Source: Phytoseiulus persimilis (taxonomy: Eukaryota; Arthropoda; Arachnida; Mesostigmata; Phytoseiidae). From it: 64,000 nt of DNA. Location: positions 1,426,001 to 1,490,000 of the forward strand of contig CM075101.1 in NCBI GenBank assembly GCA_037576195.1, in the 5' to 3' direction. Under the pieces are notes generated by a model that was not told the DNA's origin, ran no database searches, and was given only the letters and a program-made list of their open reading frames with translations. A program made the translations under genes and the position numbers. Of the stretch, positions 12,379 to 26,225 are shown one piece after another. Numbering within the stretch: the first letter of the stretch is position 1; each line of letters opens with the position of its first letter.

Positions 12379-15300
12379 GATCTTTGGTGACATGGCAAAA
12401 CATATTGAAAACTTTGCTCTATCGCTCAGACGTGACTCGATAGAACAAACGAACTACCTCTCTGTGATGGAACTAAGATGCCGGGATCAACACCGTCTCA
12501 GAACATGGAGGAATCTTTCTGCAGCAGCTGCCTCTCCATACAAACTCGAATTTCCATCTCACTCAACATCCTTCCACAACCTTGTCTTTCCGAAAACATC
12601 GGCTTCTACATATGAGTCTTCGTTTCACAACATTGGCTTTCGTTGCCATGTTCAAATTATGCTATGTTTGAGCTGTTTAGCAGATCAGCCCCCGGCTTCT
12701 CCACCCCTCTGAATCTTCCCCTGAACAGATGAGGAAGCTGGTTCTGTAAAGGCGGCGAAAGTGTGTTCGAGGCGCTCAATGGTGAAGGCGCCATGTGGTC
12801 CTTTTCGAGCCTACGCCTCACAAGTCAATCGCGAGAAATCTCGAGTTCAATAAATAAGATCGCAAGGTCTTGTTCTTTCCATAGATGTCGAAGTTGGAGG
12901 CAATGTTTTCGAGCCCCAGGGACTGGACATTGAATGTCCGATACCCCGATAGTTTGGTTATCCCAATGATTCAGCCTGTCTCCTCCCATCAGCCACAGCT
13001 CAGGTGATACCTCTTCGTGATCACGAGGCCTTCCCATTTGGCTTTTCTTGTCCTGTGCATTTCATGCACGATTTCCCTGTCAAGGGAGTTTTTATGCAGA
13101 GTCATGGGCCGATTACTCGCAGATTTAGGCGGAGGTTGCTCAAGGGGAATGTATTCCTAACCTTTGCTGCCTTCTGCCTTGTGGCGGAGCGTACGCTTAC
13201 TGCCTCAGCCCGCAAAGAATTGTTCGAATGGTCACAACGGCTCCGTTCTCCCCGACTCGAGGTCTTGCCATTTCATCCGGCCGTAGGTGCGGTGGAGGTC
13301 GAGCAAGGATCCTGAATGCGTGGGGGCGCCGCGGATCAGCCTTACTGATGACTTGCTTGGAGAAATCAACGCGCGCATCCGCGCTGGTACCGCTGTGATG
13401 ACAATATTATCGACACTGAACGACTAACCTGCTGCCATCCCTGATTCCCTTCCCCGTTCCTGAAGTGAAAGGTTCCAGCACTCGCTGGTTCGCAGTGTAC
13501 TAGCCGGAGCTCGTCCCGACGGCGGCACCCTCCACTTGGACGGGACCGGCAGTATCGGAAACTTCCGAGCACGAACATCCTCGACTGGTTCGCAGGTGCC
13601 GGACCTTGGGAAGACATGGGTCAGAGGACGAATTGTCAGATTCCTTGCTCGAGTGAAGAAACTTCATAGAAAACCCCTTTCCCTGGTCTGAGCCGCGCGA
13701 CGAGGATAAGCTCCCTCATCATGAAATTCTATTGAGAAATTCTACCTCTGACGTGATTCTGTGTCCTTCCTGCTTTTTTCTGCGCGGCGCGGACTTCACG
13801 GGTCCATGTCCAGACGCGCAGACGCCGCGACTCCAGCTGAACTTGTTCTGCTCAAAATCTCTGCATCCTGAACTCAGCCTGAGTTCAATGGCGGATGAAG
13901 CGACATCATGACTCATGATGTTATTCGCGCCTGATTGCAAGTACATTTACACGTCAACCTTTCACGAAGAGCGCGAGCAGCTCGGCGATCCTATGGTGTC
14001 ACGTTTCCAGCTTTCTAGGAGCCGTTAGGTTGCTCCAACTGCGGATAGGTTCATCTCTGCATTCAGTAAAGGGCTCGTTGGGAGCCTCGCGCCCCGGCGA
14101 GTCCCAGCAAAGCGGATACTGTTGTCCTAGAAAGGGTGGTCAACGTGAGTTGGTTATCTTGTCAGCCCTCCTCCATTTGCTCAATACTCGGTGAGAAATG
14201 GTTCCCGATTTCCTGATTCTAGATACATCTTTTGCGATCGATGCTGGAAGGATGACACTTCTTTTCCTCCTTCATTCGCGGCGACCGATCTCATCAGCCT
14301 CTCAGATATCGCTGATCCGTTGACAAAATCTCATCCTTAATTCGATGCCCCCGTCACTGCTCAGGTGGTCCGAACTCCGAAATTTTTCCGACGACGAGAA
14401 GTTCTCAGACTTGTCCAAACAACCCGATCGAGTTTGGCAGAAGTTTTCCAGGTCGAGAATAGAAAATCCGTTCACAACGGAGGGTTCTTTCGGGAGTCAT
14501 TGCTACGTTGTGCTCCGCTCCGCTGACCACATTCGCAACTTAGGCCGCATCTATAAAGTTTTTGAATGCTACACAGCCAGCGAGTGGATCTGTTGGCACG
14601 CGATGCAATGCCACCCTTGATGGAGGTTACGGGGGAACACCGTTCCCATTTCATTAGGAAATCCTAGAGGCTTCGATTCTCGATCCCTCTCGGCTTAGCC
14701 GCCGAAAGCTCGCGGGGCCGTCCGGTTCTCATATTGAAGCTGAATCTACTTGTTTCGAATTGGAACTTGGACAGCCAGTCCGCTGGCCCACAACGATGAG
14801 TTTTCACAGAGCGTTTGAGAGGAGATTCGGGACGCACATCTCAAAGAACGAAAACGGTATTTGCCACCTACTGAATCATGACTTTGCGGTTTAGAGCGGT
14901 CGTCTCATGCTTGGCTCCACGAATCAATCGTTATTCAATATTGTCAGACCCCGAATGCATCCTGCACACTGGGAATGATTGAGTGATCGAGCTCGACAAC
15001 TATCCGTAGAAGACGCGCCTCTTCTCCTCTGAAACGGTGAAGTTCTGACGTCCTTGCGTGAGTTTTCGATCGAGATCGCCGTGATTACCTTCCCGACGCT
15101 GTTGTCTACTGAGCATCAAAGTCTTCCGCGGGCACGGAATATATTCCAGTCCGATTATATAAGGTAAGGATTTATTCATGAGATATATTCTGTATGGAAA
15201 TGGAAAAAAACTATCGTTGTTGGTTTTTCGTCCTATTACACCTTAGTTCTGCTCTCCTGACTTGGATATCGCACCTGTTCCTCATTTTGCCGTTACATAG

Positions 15301-16296
15301 ATTTACATTTGAGTTATTTACAATTTACAGTAGTTTGGGTCTTGCTACTCATGCTGCTGGTCTTGCTTTCGACGTTGTTGCTGTTGATTTCATGGTGCTT
15401 GCCAGTTTGACGAGGCGTATCGAAGGTTTTTCTAAGTGGGTTCCCCAGTGTCATCAGTAATTATAGTGGTAGAAATAATAGTCGTGATACTAGCTCGAAA
15501 AGTTATAGCTGTCCCCGTCCTTCTATCCGGAGATTGTGGGTGTTGTTGTGGCTTCTGTTGTTGGTTTCGTTGGTGTCATTGTTGATCTTCAGCTATCGGA
15601 GTTGATGGTGGTAGGAGCAGCAGCACAAAATATTCAGAGCACTAGTATTCAGTGTTGGGAATTAATACAATAATAATAATCATTATCATTTTGCCATCGA
15701 CGCTAATAATAATAACCGTTATTATCATCAATGGTATTGTTGTCACCGTAGCCTAATCGCGTTGTCATCTACAATATAGATAGACACGATAGATGAAGAG
15801 AGACCAAAATGTGGCTAGATATTGTTCGTCGGTTTGTTATGTCACTGGTTGCTGCCGTTAATTTCATGATAACGATGACGTGTTCTGCTTCTTTTCGAAA
15901 GAGAACCTCCAAAGGAAGAGATAAATATCTTATTTACAAAACAGGTGTTGCTAGTGTTGTTGCTGGTATCGTCGTTGTTGCGGTCGACGCCATCGTCATC
16001 GTTATTCTCTGTGTTTCTGATGCCTTCATCGTTGCCGTCGTCGTCGTCGGAGTTTGCCACCGCGTTCCGATTTGGCTCGTATGGTAGTTGAGGACGATCG
16101 ATGGGCGTGAATGATGAACATGTCATGGCTCAATTCGTTCTCATAATGGCTTGTATATTACAGGAGTCTATGATCTGGGATTGACTAAATTAAAATTAAG
16201 TTTCTCCGCTGAGTTGCAGACTCACACCGATCGCCTCCACGCCACGTGTATCGATCAACAGTTAACTTGTTTGAAATCAGACCTAACAGAGTTTCT
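12379..16296. other. Intergenic stretch without a supportable gene
   Basis: No homology or exon chain was recognised. From about 15330 to 16070 the DNA is dominated by GTT/GTC/AAT-type simple-sequence tracts, which produce long N/D-rich or V-rich open frames that I treat as low-complexity artefacts. The part next to 16296 should hold the MED13 3' UTR. Confidence 0.55.
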
Positions 16297-19200
16297 CTAA
16301 ATGAGAGCGTGTAAGGCATGATACAACCGTAGAAGATTCTGAACGTGAACCGGTAAACACGAACTCCGGTCATGAGTCGCCGGGCTGAGTTGAAGCCATG
16401 AAAGTGCGTTGTATCCCTCGAGAACATACCTGCAACGATGCAACCGGATAAAATATTAGCTCCTGTTGGCTGAGGGCGACCAGACGTGACTGGAACTTTG
16501 GGAACAGCGGATACGATTCCGGCTGGGAACGTCATATCGACAAGGTTGCACTCACCGTAACACATCCGTAGTGAGGTTCGAATCTAGAGGATGTCCGTTC
16601 CTTTGGTTCCCATGCAAAATGTCATCCTGATTTTGGTGAATCATCGACGAATGCAGCAACAAAGCACTCTGGAAGTGGAGAGGCAATCGGTCAGTAAAGA
16701 AGATTGCGCAAAAGTCCTACTATCGCATGTTCACTTGCAACAGACTGCCCGGATCCCACGCTTCGGGATCGGTGTGTCAAAACGAAGAAGGAGAAAAAGT
16801 CTTTCTCGGAGCCGGCGACTCACCTTGAGAAAAACTGGATTGGCATTTTCAAGTTGAGGACACGATGACCAGAACCACTTCGGGAGATTGCCCGCTGGAG
16901 CCGTTGACACGAAATAGCCGAGAGCGAGTGGTTGTTGTAGTAGCTGCATCGGCTCCTCACCTCCCAGCAGAAACTCGCCATGACCAGTGCGGCCCGCAGG
17001 GTTGTTGACGCCGCCAATCGTCGCCGGATTGGTGCCCATCGACATTGAGCCCGGAGGTCCATTGAGCATTCCGCCCGTAGATACTCCCATCATAATGCTA
17101 GCCATGATTGGATCGTTGTTCGGACTTTTCGAGCGACCTGTCGCGTTTTCGTCGCCGCCTCCTCCGACGCCCTCGGGGGAAGCATCCAGATTGAAGAGCA
17201 TGTCATCGAAATTTTCTCCTCCATCGATGTCCTGCCTGATTGTATTGAAGAACTCGTCGTCTTCGCCGATGTCCATGCCGTGATCTTGACCCAAGTGATT
17301 GAATGTTGCTTGTGAACTCTGCGTGGTGGCTGATGTCGGGAACACAAGGATATGGGTGCAAGTGGCGTCCTGTGGGGTTGATAGCTCGCACCTCTGCACG
17401 TTGCTGGGGCGCTGGTGCTCCTCAGGAGTGTATTGATCAGCGAACACTTGCAGGCAGCTGTCTGCTTCGAGCGAGACCAGGCATGCGCTTAGGATGCACG
17501 GCACGTCGAGCGGGGAGGTCAAGACCCCGCACTGTTGACATTCTTCACGCAGGTATCGTGAGTACCTCAACAGCGACTTGCGCGACAGCAGCTGAGCCCA
17601 CTCTTTGAGTTCGCCGTGTCCGATACGTCCGATGCGACCGATAACGAGTCTCCACGGCCGAACAGCGTGGTTCGAGATAACGTTCAGCACGAATGCCATT
17701 AATTTGTTGAGTCCAACAAGCCGCGCGGACGCCTTTCTACGTCGGGTCCGATTGGGAACTTCGATATTGATCGACGCGTTACGGAGCAGATCTCCTTTCT
17801 CATTGGTCACACTAGCGAGAAGCCATCGCTGGTCCTCCGAAAGACAGTAGGAACAGTACAGGATCGACGAACGTTCCCGATGATCACCGAACATCTCGCC
17901 AAGCTCAGTTTGCTTATCTTTCATGGGGGCCAGAATGAAGGGTGGATTCCATGTCTTGACGTCGTTTTCGGGAGAGACAGATGCAGAGGACGACGCCGCA
18001 GTGCCAGTGGCGCTTCCACCGCCACCACCAGCCCCACTGTTGCCATTCCTTGAAGTCTGAACTCCTTGCCCGTTCGCAGTCGACTGATTAGCTGGAATCT
18101 GGCCACATTGAACCGCAAGATTCCGCATTTTCTCTCTGATGAATCTGTCTTGAGACGCTGCGGGCCCCATGCCAGTTAAGCTCTTCACTTGCCCTGGTGG
18201 GATAGCCGGCGGCAGAGTAGGCCCACTCTGATAGTATACGGCTAGAGCCATTTGCGTGAGTTGATCATGTTTCTTCGAAGGACTACAGCACTGCTCGACG
18301 GCAAGAATTGAGTCAAGCGGAACAATTTGCAACTGAATGTTCTGTCGAATCTCGTTCGGCAGCGTTGTCAACATCTGTTGGTAGCAATGATTGAGGGCTA
18401 TCATCGATGTTTTCAGCATCTCGCCGTCCGAACTGTTTGTATACGTGAAGGGGTCGACGACGTAGACTACAATCATTGGAGTATTATTTGGTTCTAGGCT
18501 GTCGTCGACGTTCAGCCCATTCTGCAGACTTTGCATCGTTGCGTGAGGGCTACTGTTGGAGATTTCGGTCTGACTCGCGGCCATTGGCTCTTGCTGGTTC
18601 ACGGCACCGTTGTTGGCGGCGTTGTTGGCAGCGTTGGCGGCGGCGGCGGCGGCAGCAGCAGCAGCGGCAACCTCTTGGCAATCATCCTTGGTCGGCGTTC
18701 CCACCATCGAAGATTTGTCCAGCGATGAACCCACCGAAGCGGGATTGTCGGGCGTCGCTGGCGCCCGAGGAGACGCTGCTGGTTGCTGACTTTTGGCCAT
18801 CTGCTGTTGTGGCGGTGGGTCCAAAATGCTCTTGTCGAGCTGCTGCGTCGCGAGGTGCGGTGCCAGATGAAAACGGCATATTTGTGCGTACAATTTCAGT
18901 CTAACTGCTAGATGTCTCCGTTTCGGATGATCCGCCCCAGCCATTTGGTTCAGCACTTCCATAAACCATTCGTCCGTTGGACCAGACGTGCCTGGCGCTG
19001 TCCCGTTTGCTCCCGCATCGTCTGTTGGTGTCTTGCGGTCCATACAGTTGCGGCCGACTTTGAGGATGCCGTCCCGGAACGATTTGCTCATCGCGCAATG
19101 CTTACCGAGATTATACGATTCGTAGACACAGCTCAGTTCGCGGAAGAAGGCTTTTATGTGCGGCAACGGAGCCTCGGAATCCGGACTCACAACGATATAC

Positions 19201-22200
19201 GCCACATCTCTCGGGGACGCGTACGGCTCGAGCAGTAGTTTGTCCCAGTACTTCAGAGCGAAAGGGGAAAGCGAGAGCCAGTCTTTGTCGAATCCGACGA
19301 GTAGTGACGGTATGGGTTGTGGCTCGTAGTGGTCCTCAGTGCCTCTCCCGGCTAACCGATGGAACTGTCTCCAGGTCAGAGGCCCCAGAACACGGTACAG
19401 CACCGCTTGCTGATACATGTTTTGCGAGGGGCCCTTTGTTGCCTGCAATGGAAAATGGCGCAAGTGAGAGGGGGTTCGCGCAGCCTGAAAAGCGTGTCAA
19501 GTACTCTGAGGCCCAGAGAGGAGTTTTCCGGGTTGTCAGCTACCTTTCGTTGGTTATGCACTCCGTCTTGTAGGATGGGGAGAAGACTTCTGAGCAGTTT
19601 CACCACTGTGGAATGATTGGGCGGCGTTGCAACTTGGAGGAATGCCCACCGGTGCAGGAGCGAGAGCCTCGAGGCCTCGTCCATCGGCTGACGATTGTAC
19701 CACTGGCTCACCGGTTGCGTGAGGGCGGCGGGGCCTCCCACCAACACAGCCTCTATTGCCATGGCGGTGATCTGACAGCTGTCGGTCAATTGCTGGACGC
19801 TCTGGATCGGACTGTCTTTACGGTAGACTTTGCTCGCCAGGGAATTGGCCGGCGGGGGGCTTCTGGGAGTTCTCGAAGCGAGCTCGATGGCGAAATTGGT
19901 CACGTTCGCCAACACAGAATAAGGAGATTCCATCATTCCTAAACACTGCAGCTGGACGTACTCGATGAGCTGCTTCTCAGCCAGCAGCGCCTGTTGCTGA
20001 TTATGTTTCTGACCGAACCTGGCTTTGGCTGGAGGCGCTTCGTACGGCATACCGGTTATCTCAACTTCGTCTTCGTAAAACAAACCTGCTTGATAGCTCA
20101 GATGACGGTTAGTCACAGCGCTGAATCCACAAGTGCATTTGTATTGTGCGTCGTCGAAACCAATCAGGGCGGGCCCCGAGAGAACTTGACATGGCAAATA
20201 GAGCGGAACGTCTGCCCCTTTGATGTTCATATTGCACACGCAAATCGTGCAAGAGGTAAAGTTATGGTCACGAAATATATCAAGCATGGTGTCCGACAAG
20301 AACAGATTAACGAGCAAACTCGAAACCTCAGGCTGACTCTGTTCTCTAACAACCGAAGGGGGTCCTGAGTTGCTGTGGTAGGGATCAACTGACGACGGTC
20401 TCGACGCTCCGAAGGGATGGTGAGGAGTCATGATGCTGGCCACTGGAGACATCATGTTGTTGCCGTTGGCCCCGTAACCGGGAGAGCCCAACGGATACGG
20501 AGGAGCCGGCCGGATGATGTCCGGGTTGTTCCAACCCCTCTGTTGTTGCATGTTGCCGTTGATGGCTGAATTGGGACGCACCGGAATCTCTCTCTCGGTA
20601 TGCAACCTCCGCTGGCCAGCGGAGGAGGTGCCGCTTTCCCGATTGGCGGCGGCAGCAGCAGCAGCAGCGGTATTTGCCGTGCTGCCGGAAGCACCAGCTG
20701 CAGCGCTGGCTGACGAGTTGCTCTGCTTCTGCCGGTTGGGGGCACCGCCGACCCGAGACTGCCAGGACAATTTATAGACGCAGTCGGTAGGAACCTTGAG
20801 CGGCGGCTGGAGTGATGACGGCAACGGCGAAACCGGAGCGTAAATGACCGAAGACACCAGTTTATTGATCGCGCTGGGTCGATGCACGATCGAGAATTCC
20901 GCACTCTCCAACAACCTTGGAAACCGAGCCAAGGGTTCTTCCTCCGCGCCGACATGAGGAGCCGGAGTACTGGGCCCTGTAATAAACGAAGCCGGAGCGG
21001 CAAGTCTGAGTACAGCGTGGAACTTGGGATGGGAATGAACGCATGGGAAGATGTTGAATCGATGGAGCCGTTGTTTTGAATGAGGGAGCTAGAAGGCCAG
21101 GACGAGCGACCTACCGTTGCACGGCGAAGGAGCCGTGTTGTGTTCCTGAGATGGAGGGGTCGGGTACATGGTCGTAAGTCCATCCATGATGCCAGCGGTT
21201 TTGCGATGGATATCTTCTGTGCTTCCGTGTTGGGGGGTCGCTGGTTTCCCGTTTGGTGGATGGAAGAGCCCGTCGTTGCTTATGTCATGCGAGCTCCCAC
21301 CGCTCGAAGTTTCATAATAGTCAAGGTCGGCCTCTCCTAGTTTGAGATCGTCTCCTCTCGTGAACGCGCTGTGAGGGTGTTGCTGTTGGAGCTGCTGCTG
21401 CTGCTGCAGCTGATGCTGGTTTTGGAGCAGTTGTTGCTGCCGCGGGGTAGGCGGGTTGTTTGAATGTGGACCACTCGACATTGGCGTTAGAGCGGCACTC
21501 GTCACTTCTGAGGGGCTCACCACACCGTGGATGTTCTCGTCAACGGTCTGCTCCATTTTTAGGCCGGCGCCCTCACGATCTCTGCCTTGAACGAAGTTAC
21601 CTGTAAAGCAGCATCGGTTTTAGCTTCACGCTGGATTCGCGAGGCCGCTGCCAGACACGGGGAACGTTCCCGGCCATGAACGAAAGCTCGAGCTCGAATC
21701 CGGTCACTCACCTAAATTCTCGTCGTTCTGCTGCTGGCCACATTGTTGCGAGAGGTAATTCACACTACTGAAAAGACTATCGCCACTCAGAGTCACCGGC
21801 GAACGGAAACGCAACGGGAATTTTCGTTTCGCGGGTGACGGGGAATCCCACACTAAAGCAGTCGACACGTCTGAGTAATCGTACAATGCGGAGTCCGCTC
21901 CCGCGGATGAGAACACATCGTCTTCATGGGAGATCCACGGCAATATTGGTCGTTTGAAGCCTGTCGAAGATATTCCTGAGTTTAAAATCGGATGTCGCTC
22001 ATTGAGACGGAGCGGACGGAATACGATGCTGATTCGGGGGAAAAATCAGTCTGGCTGGCCTTCGAACAGGCGCCGCGAAGGACGGTGAGCCCCTACCTGA
22101 AGATTTTTTGGAAGCATGCGTATTCGACGTGGGAGCCGAGGACGAAGCCGCCTGATCTTTTTGATCGGACTGGCTTTTATCATGGGTCGAAGGTGTGGGG

Positions 22201-25200
22201 CAATCTGGTCCAGCTACACTCGGGGGTGCTGAGGTGATAACTTCCTGCTTTATATGAATTGAGTTTAGCGGTCCTCCCTGTTCCGCTGTCGGTGAAAGCG
22301 TATTGTGGGGTCTCGAGTTATCCGGGGTCGACACCGGAGAGTGACCGGGCGGTAGTTGTTGACCACCGATCGGTTCGCTCGGGCCGACGCTACCCGGTTC
22401 CTGTTTGGGAACCGCTTGACCTAACGTAGAGCCGAGATGCGGTGGAATAAGGTTCGAATGAGGTGACAGCAGTCCGAGGCGATCTCCACCCGGGGGAGCA
22501 TCCACAGATGGCGGCATCGATGTCGTAACTGACATCGACTCGACCGAAGGAACCGGCAACTGGCTTGAAGGAGGCCCCATTTTGTCTCCGAGATCCAGAT
22601 TCGCCACTCCATTGTTGAGACCTAGGCGCGCTGATAGTATACTGTCCAGCGCTGAAGGAATATCGTGAGTTGACCTCCGCCTGGAAATGAACAAGACTCG
22701 GAATAAGAGAACGTCCATCAGTTGAGAAACGGATCATCCGATCGATGAGAGCTTTTACTCACTTGTGGAAATTTCCCGAAGCACCGGGCTTCAGCGAGGG
22801 CAACTTCATCGACGCGTCTTTTCTTCGCTCGCGGTCCTCTCGACGACCATTCTGAACACATCGGAAGCAGACGCATGTAGCTTGTGCGCAAGAAACTTCC
22901 TTCAGTTGCCAAACGCTGTCTTCCGATTGTCCAACTCCGCCGACCGTTGACGTGGTATCTACCCATGCTCTGTTCCGAACCGCTTTCGAGGAAGCTCGCA
23001 AACCACTCGACGGACTTTGCTTGCAGGACGTCGCTGTTGATCTTGCTGTTGTATTCAATGTTGCCGTCGTCGTAGTCGTCATCATCATCGGCACCTTCGT
23101 CGTCGATGCGGGAGCTGAGGCCACATGATGGTTCTCTTCTTTCAGCGTTTTGAGCGCAAGTCTCTGCGGGCCGACGCGCTCGTCTGCGGTTGCGGGTTCC
23201 TTATCCTTCGGGGCTAGTGCAGCGCTCAGAATGCTGCGAGGTGGCGAAACGCTGTTTTGCAGAGACTTGTGCACGGGCGGCATGACGACGTGAGAGTGAC
23301 TCGGAGATCCTGCCACCTGGGCTGCCAGTTCGTCGGCTTCGGTCACGAACACGTACGCTGATGGGTATCTCATTCGCACAGAGCCCACTTGTACATGCAC
23401 CATAATTGGGATATGACCCACGCCGGCTTGGCCGGGTTGGGGTTCACCGGCGGAAGCTTCATGACTTGCAGGTGGACAATTTTCATTAGTACTGTGATTG
23501 CTGCTGCCGGTCTCCTTCGGGAACGGGAAAAATTCCTTCCATTCGTTCAGTAGAGTGCTCGAGTCGGCTTCTTTGCTGCTGGTTCCGGTGAGAGTGCCTT
23601 GCAGCCCGAACGGACACAAGATAACCTTGTTGTTGCCTCCGTTCTGCTGTTGTGCCGCCGCGAGGTGCTGCCGTGTGAGACGGAAGATCGCAGGATGCTG
23701 TCGAACGTCGACGCCCACACAGACGGTCGAATCTCCGTGCACGAAGAAGTTGAACGCGAATGTGATTTGCATTGGCGCACTGGAGCGAGCACCTTGAGGA
23801 CTTTGGTTCTGTCTCTGTTCCCGGCTTCCTCCGCGACCTGAGTGGTGAGGCCAGTCTGTGGGTTGCAGAAACCATCGCCCAAGACGGACGAAGCCTTGCT
23901 GCAGAAGACACCGCTGGACCAGGTTGTGCAGCGCCTTGAAAAGTAGATTTCGGGTCTCGTACGAGAGTCCATTTTCCCAAGAACCGTTTTCAAGATCCAC
24001 GAGCTGCGAGGCCAGTAAGCCGTTAGTATCGGGCTCGTCTCCACACCAGAACAGCCACAGTTCTTTCGCTAGTTGACCAGGGGGTCCTAGAGGAGGAGGG
24101 TCCAATAAGAGTCCGGCGTGATCACTTCTCGCTACACGGCGCCAGGCGCATAGAAGACCATGCGAGAGACATTTCGCGTAAGAGCTCAAGACCGCGTCTT
24201 CTAATGGCGCCAAAGTTGCTGGACTGTTAGAGGTGAGTCTTCGCCATTTGATGCCATTGAGGTCCGCCTACAAGAGGATCGTATCACACATTAGATCGTT
24301 TGGCCGTAACTATTCGAGAGCGGAGAACTTCCCACGTTTCTATGAGCACACGAATTGATTTCAAGTATACTGAGAACCGTGCGTTCGCTTTCCTGAAGTC
24401 AAGACTCCTCAATCCGGAGGAAATCAACGATTTGATTCAGCGACGGGGCTAACAGATTTCATGAGACTGCACGAGCTGGCAAATGTTTGCAACTTCGACT
24501 TTCACCCGCCACTTGCCACACAATATGATGATCATCAAACTCCGACCGATCTCGGGGGATCCCGATGATCACAGAAAAACAAGAACTCTTCCTGTCTGAT
24601 TTTCAAGTCCGGGCGAGTTCATCTGTGAATCTGTCTGTCTTCTTTGTGTCTGTAGACTCCTTGCTGACTTCTAGGGGCCGTTGACCTTACGACAATAACG
24701 CCAGTGGAGTTCTCCCTCGGACGGAGAAGCGACCGCCGTTCCGGCGCAGATCGGCGTGCTTCACTGTCTTAACCTATTCAGCTGGAAGCCGCTAGAAGTT
24801 CTCGCAGCCGAAACACTTGCCTACATTGACAGCTGTACGGAGGGCGTCCGGTACTTGCATCATCATCATCCGATGAAGCTATCCCAGAATTTTCTCCTCC
24901 TTGCGAAGGCAACACTCAAATGAATTTCAAGGAGACCAGTCAATGCTGATTCGTCCGACCAACCCGACAGCCTTGATGCAGCGTACCAGTCTAATTGACA
25001 ACTTGAACACAAAACTGGTCGATCCATGTTATCGAAGATCCACAAAACCGTTGTGATCACGTCGCCAGATACCAAGTCAGCTGGCGCTCCGATCTTCCAA
25101 AGCTCCGTCCTCTGGAGAGTCCTGGAAGCCGCTTTCCAAACACAAAGTTTCGCTCCCTGATGCACGTGTGAGAACTTCGGAAAATCGTCGCGGAATACGC

Positions 25201-26225
25201 CCTCGTAAATTCTAGCGTTTCATGTAGCGAGAGCAACGCGAATCGAATCTCTTGACGGCCATCACCGGGAGAGAACTGACAGCTGAACTCGGTCCTTCCG
25301 AGAATCTCGAAGCATCGCTGAGCTTCCCGATTCCCCGAAGGAGAAAATTTCACCGACGGACGTCGTATCTATCACATATTCATCTCTGCGTCGCGAGCGG
25401 TTCGATATCCATGCACGCCGACACCATCGATGTGCACTGAGAAGATACCCGGAGTAACGGGGTGCTCGCTACTAAGCGAGAAAGCAGGCGAATAGACGGA
25501 TGCATCACCAAGAAAATGAAGCTGCAGTCGGAGGCATATTCTGCGCCGCATGCTTGACTACATATCCGAGAACTTCGAATTCTATCGTTGGCGCACCGAG
25601 TCTCCAATGTATTGGCCTCATGATCGGGCACGCCACAAAGCTTCTGCTCAATCGTTCGAATCAACGAGGACCGTTCAGGAATGCCGCCGGTCGCTTCAGT
25701 TTCTTCAGCTGCAGTTTCCACTGAAACTGCTTCAGCTGCCGCCACCACAACTAGCACCGCCGCCGCAGCCGCACGCAAGCGGAAGAGGTGACAGATAGCC
25801 GGATACTGAGCAGCAGCAGAGCTGACTGCAGATCAGGCTTTATCGTTGAGGTTTCTGAGGTGGTCCGTCGGTCAGTCAGTCGTCACTGCGTGTCACACCA
25901 TCGGCGTATGGCGACGTTTGATCACTGTAACGACTGAGTTTGTTGTGAATGCGGTATCTGTCGTAGTCGTCATAGTCGTCGTCGATTTTCTGCTGCTGCT
26001 GCTGCGGCGGCGGCGGCTGCTGCTGGTGCTCCTACTACAACTACCAGTGCTACTGCTGCCTGTCCCGACGTCGATCATCCACAAGTAGGAGACGCCAAGG
26101 AAATAGGGCGGTAGACGGGGGTCGGATCGCTCGAACGACACGGAAGAGAAACTTACCAAGGCGAAAAAGTTGGTGTGGCAGTCCTCGAGGCTCGCGCCAT
26201 TGGAACTCTGCCCCGTGTGGGCCAT
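16297..26225 (-). CDS. MED13: Mediator complex subunit 13 (Skuld/THRAP1 family)
   Basis: MED13 is the largest subunit of the Mediator CDK8 kinase module and links CDK8/cyclin C/MED12 to core Mediator in the nucleus. Exons (minus): 26225-26157, 24267-22763, 22680-22097, 21975-21712, 21600-21115, 20976-19544, 19442-16824, 16668-16556, 16429-16297, giving 2,401 aa. All junctions are GT-AG and keep phase. The N-terminus has the family signature [15 protein letters not shown] then GIKWRR, with a WENGLSYE block near residue 100. The middle is disordered, with Q-, A- and T-rich tracts and a conserved [10 protein letters not shown] motif. The Cys-rich block [13 protein letters not shown] (about residue 1210) and CTCGFSAV follow. 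The C-terminal PIWI-like module shows [49 protein letters not shown], and the last exons encode [11 protein letters not shown] and YNALSWL. Fly and vertebrate proteins are of comparable size. Intron 1 is about 1.9 kb, the others 80-240 bp. Confidence 0.97.
18640..18670 (-). repeat. Polyalanine-coding GCN tract in MED13
   Basis: A GCG/GCA run in exon 7 encodes about eleven consecutive alanines followed by N/A repeats, in the disordered linker of the PIWI-like half. A second alanine tract lies at about 20650-20675 in exon 6, and a glutamine tract at about 21380-21440 in exon 5. Such tracts vary in length between individuals and species. Confidence 0.85.
24268..26156 (-). other. MED13 intron 1
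   Basis: This is the largest intron of the gene. Around 25960-26060 it contains GTC and CTG/CGG triplet-rich simple sequence. No nested gene was recognised on either strand. Large first introns often hold regulatory DNA, but nothing specific can be named here. Confidence 0.7.

Noticed and set aside
15809-16126. Valine-rich (plus) and Asp/Asn-rich (minus) open frames
   Set aside because: Produced by GTT/GTC/AAT simple-sequence DNA; no conserved motif.
16561-16590. GGTTCGAATC, resembling a tRNA T-loop
   Set aside because: It lies in a MED13 exon region and no acceptor stem or anticodon arm can be drawn around it.
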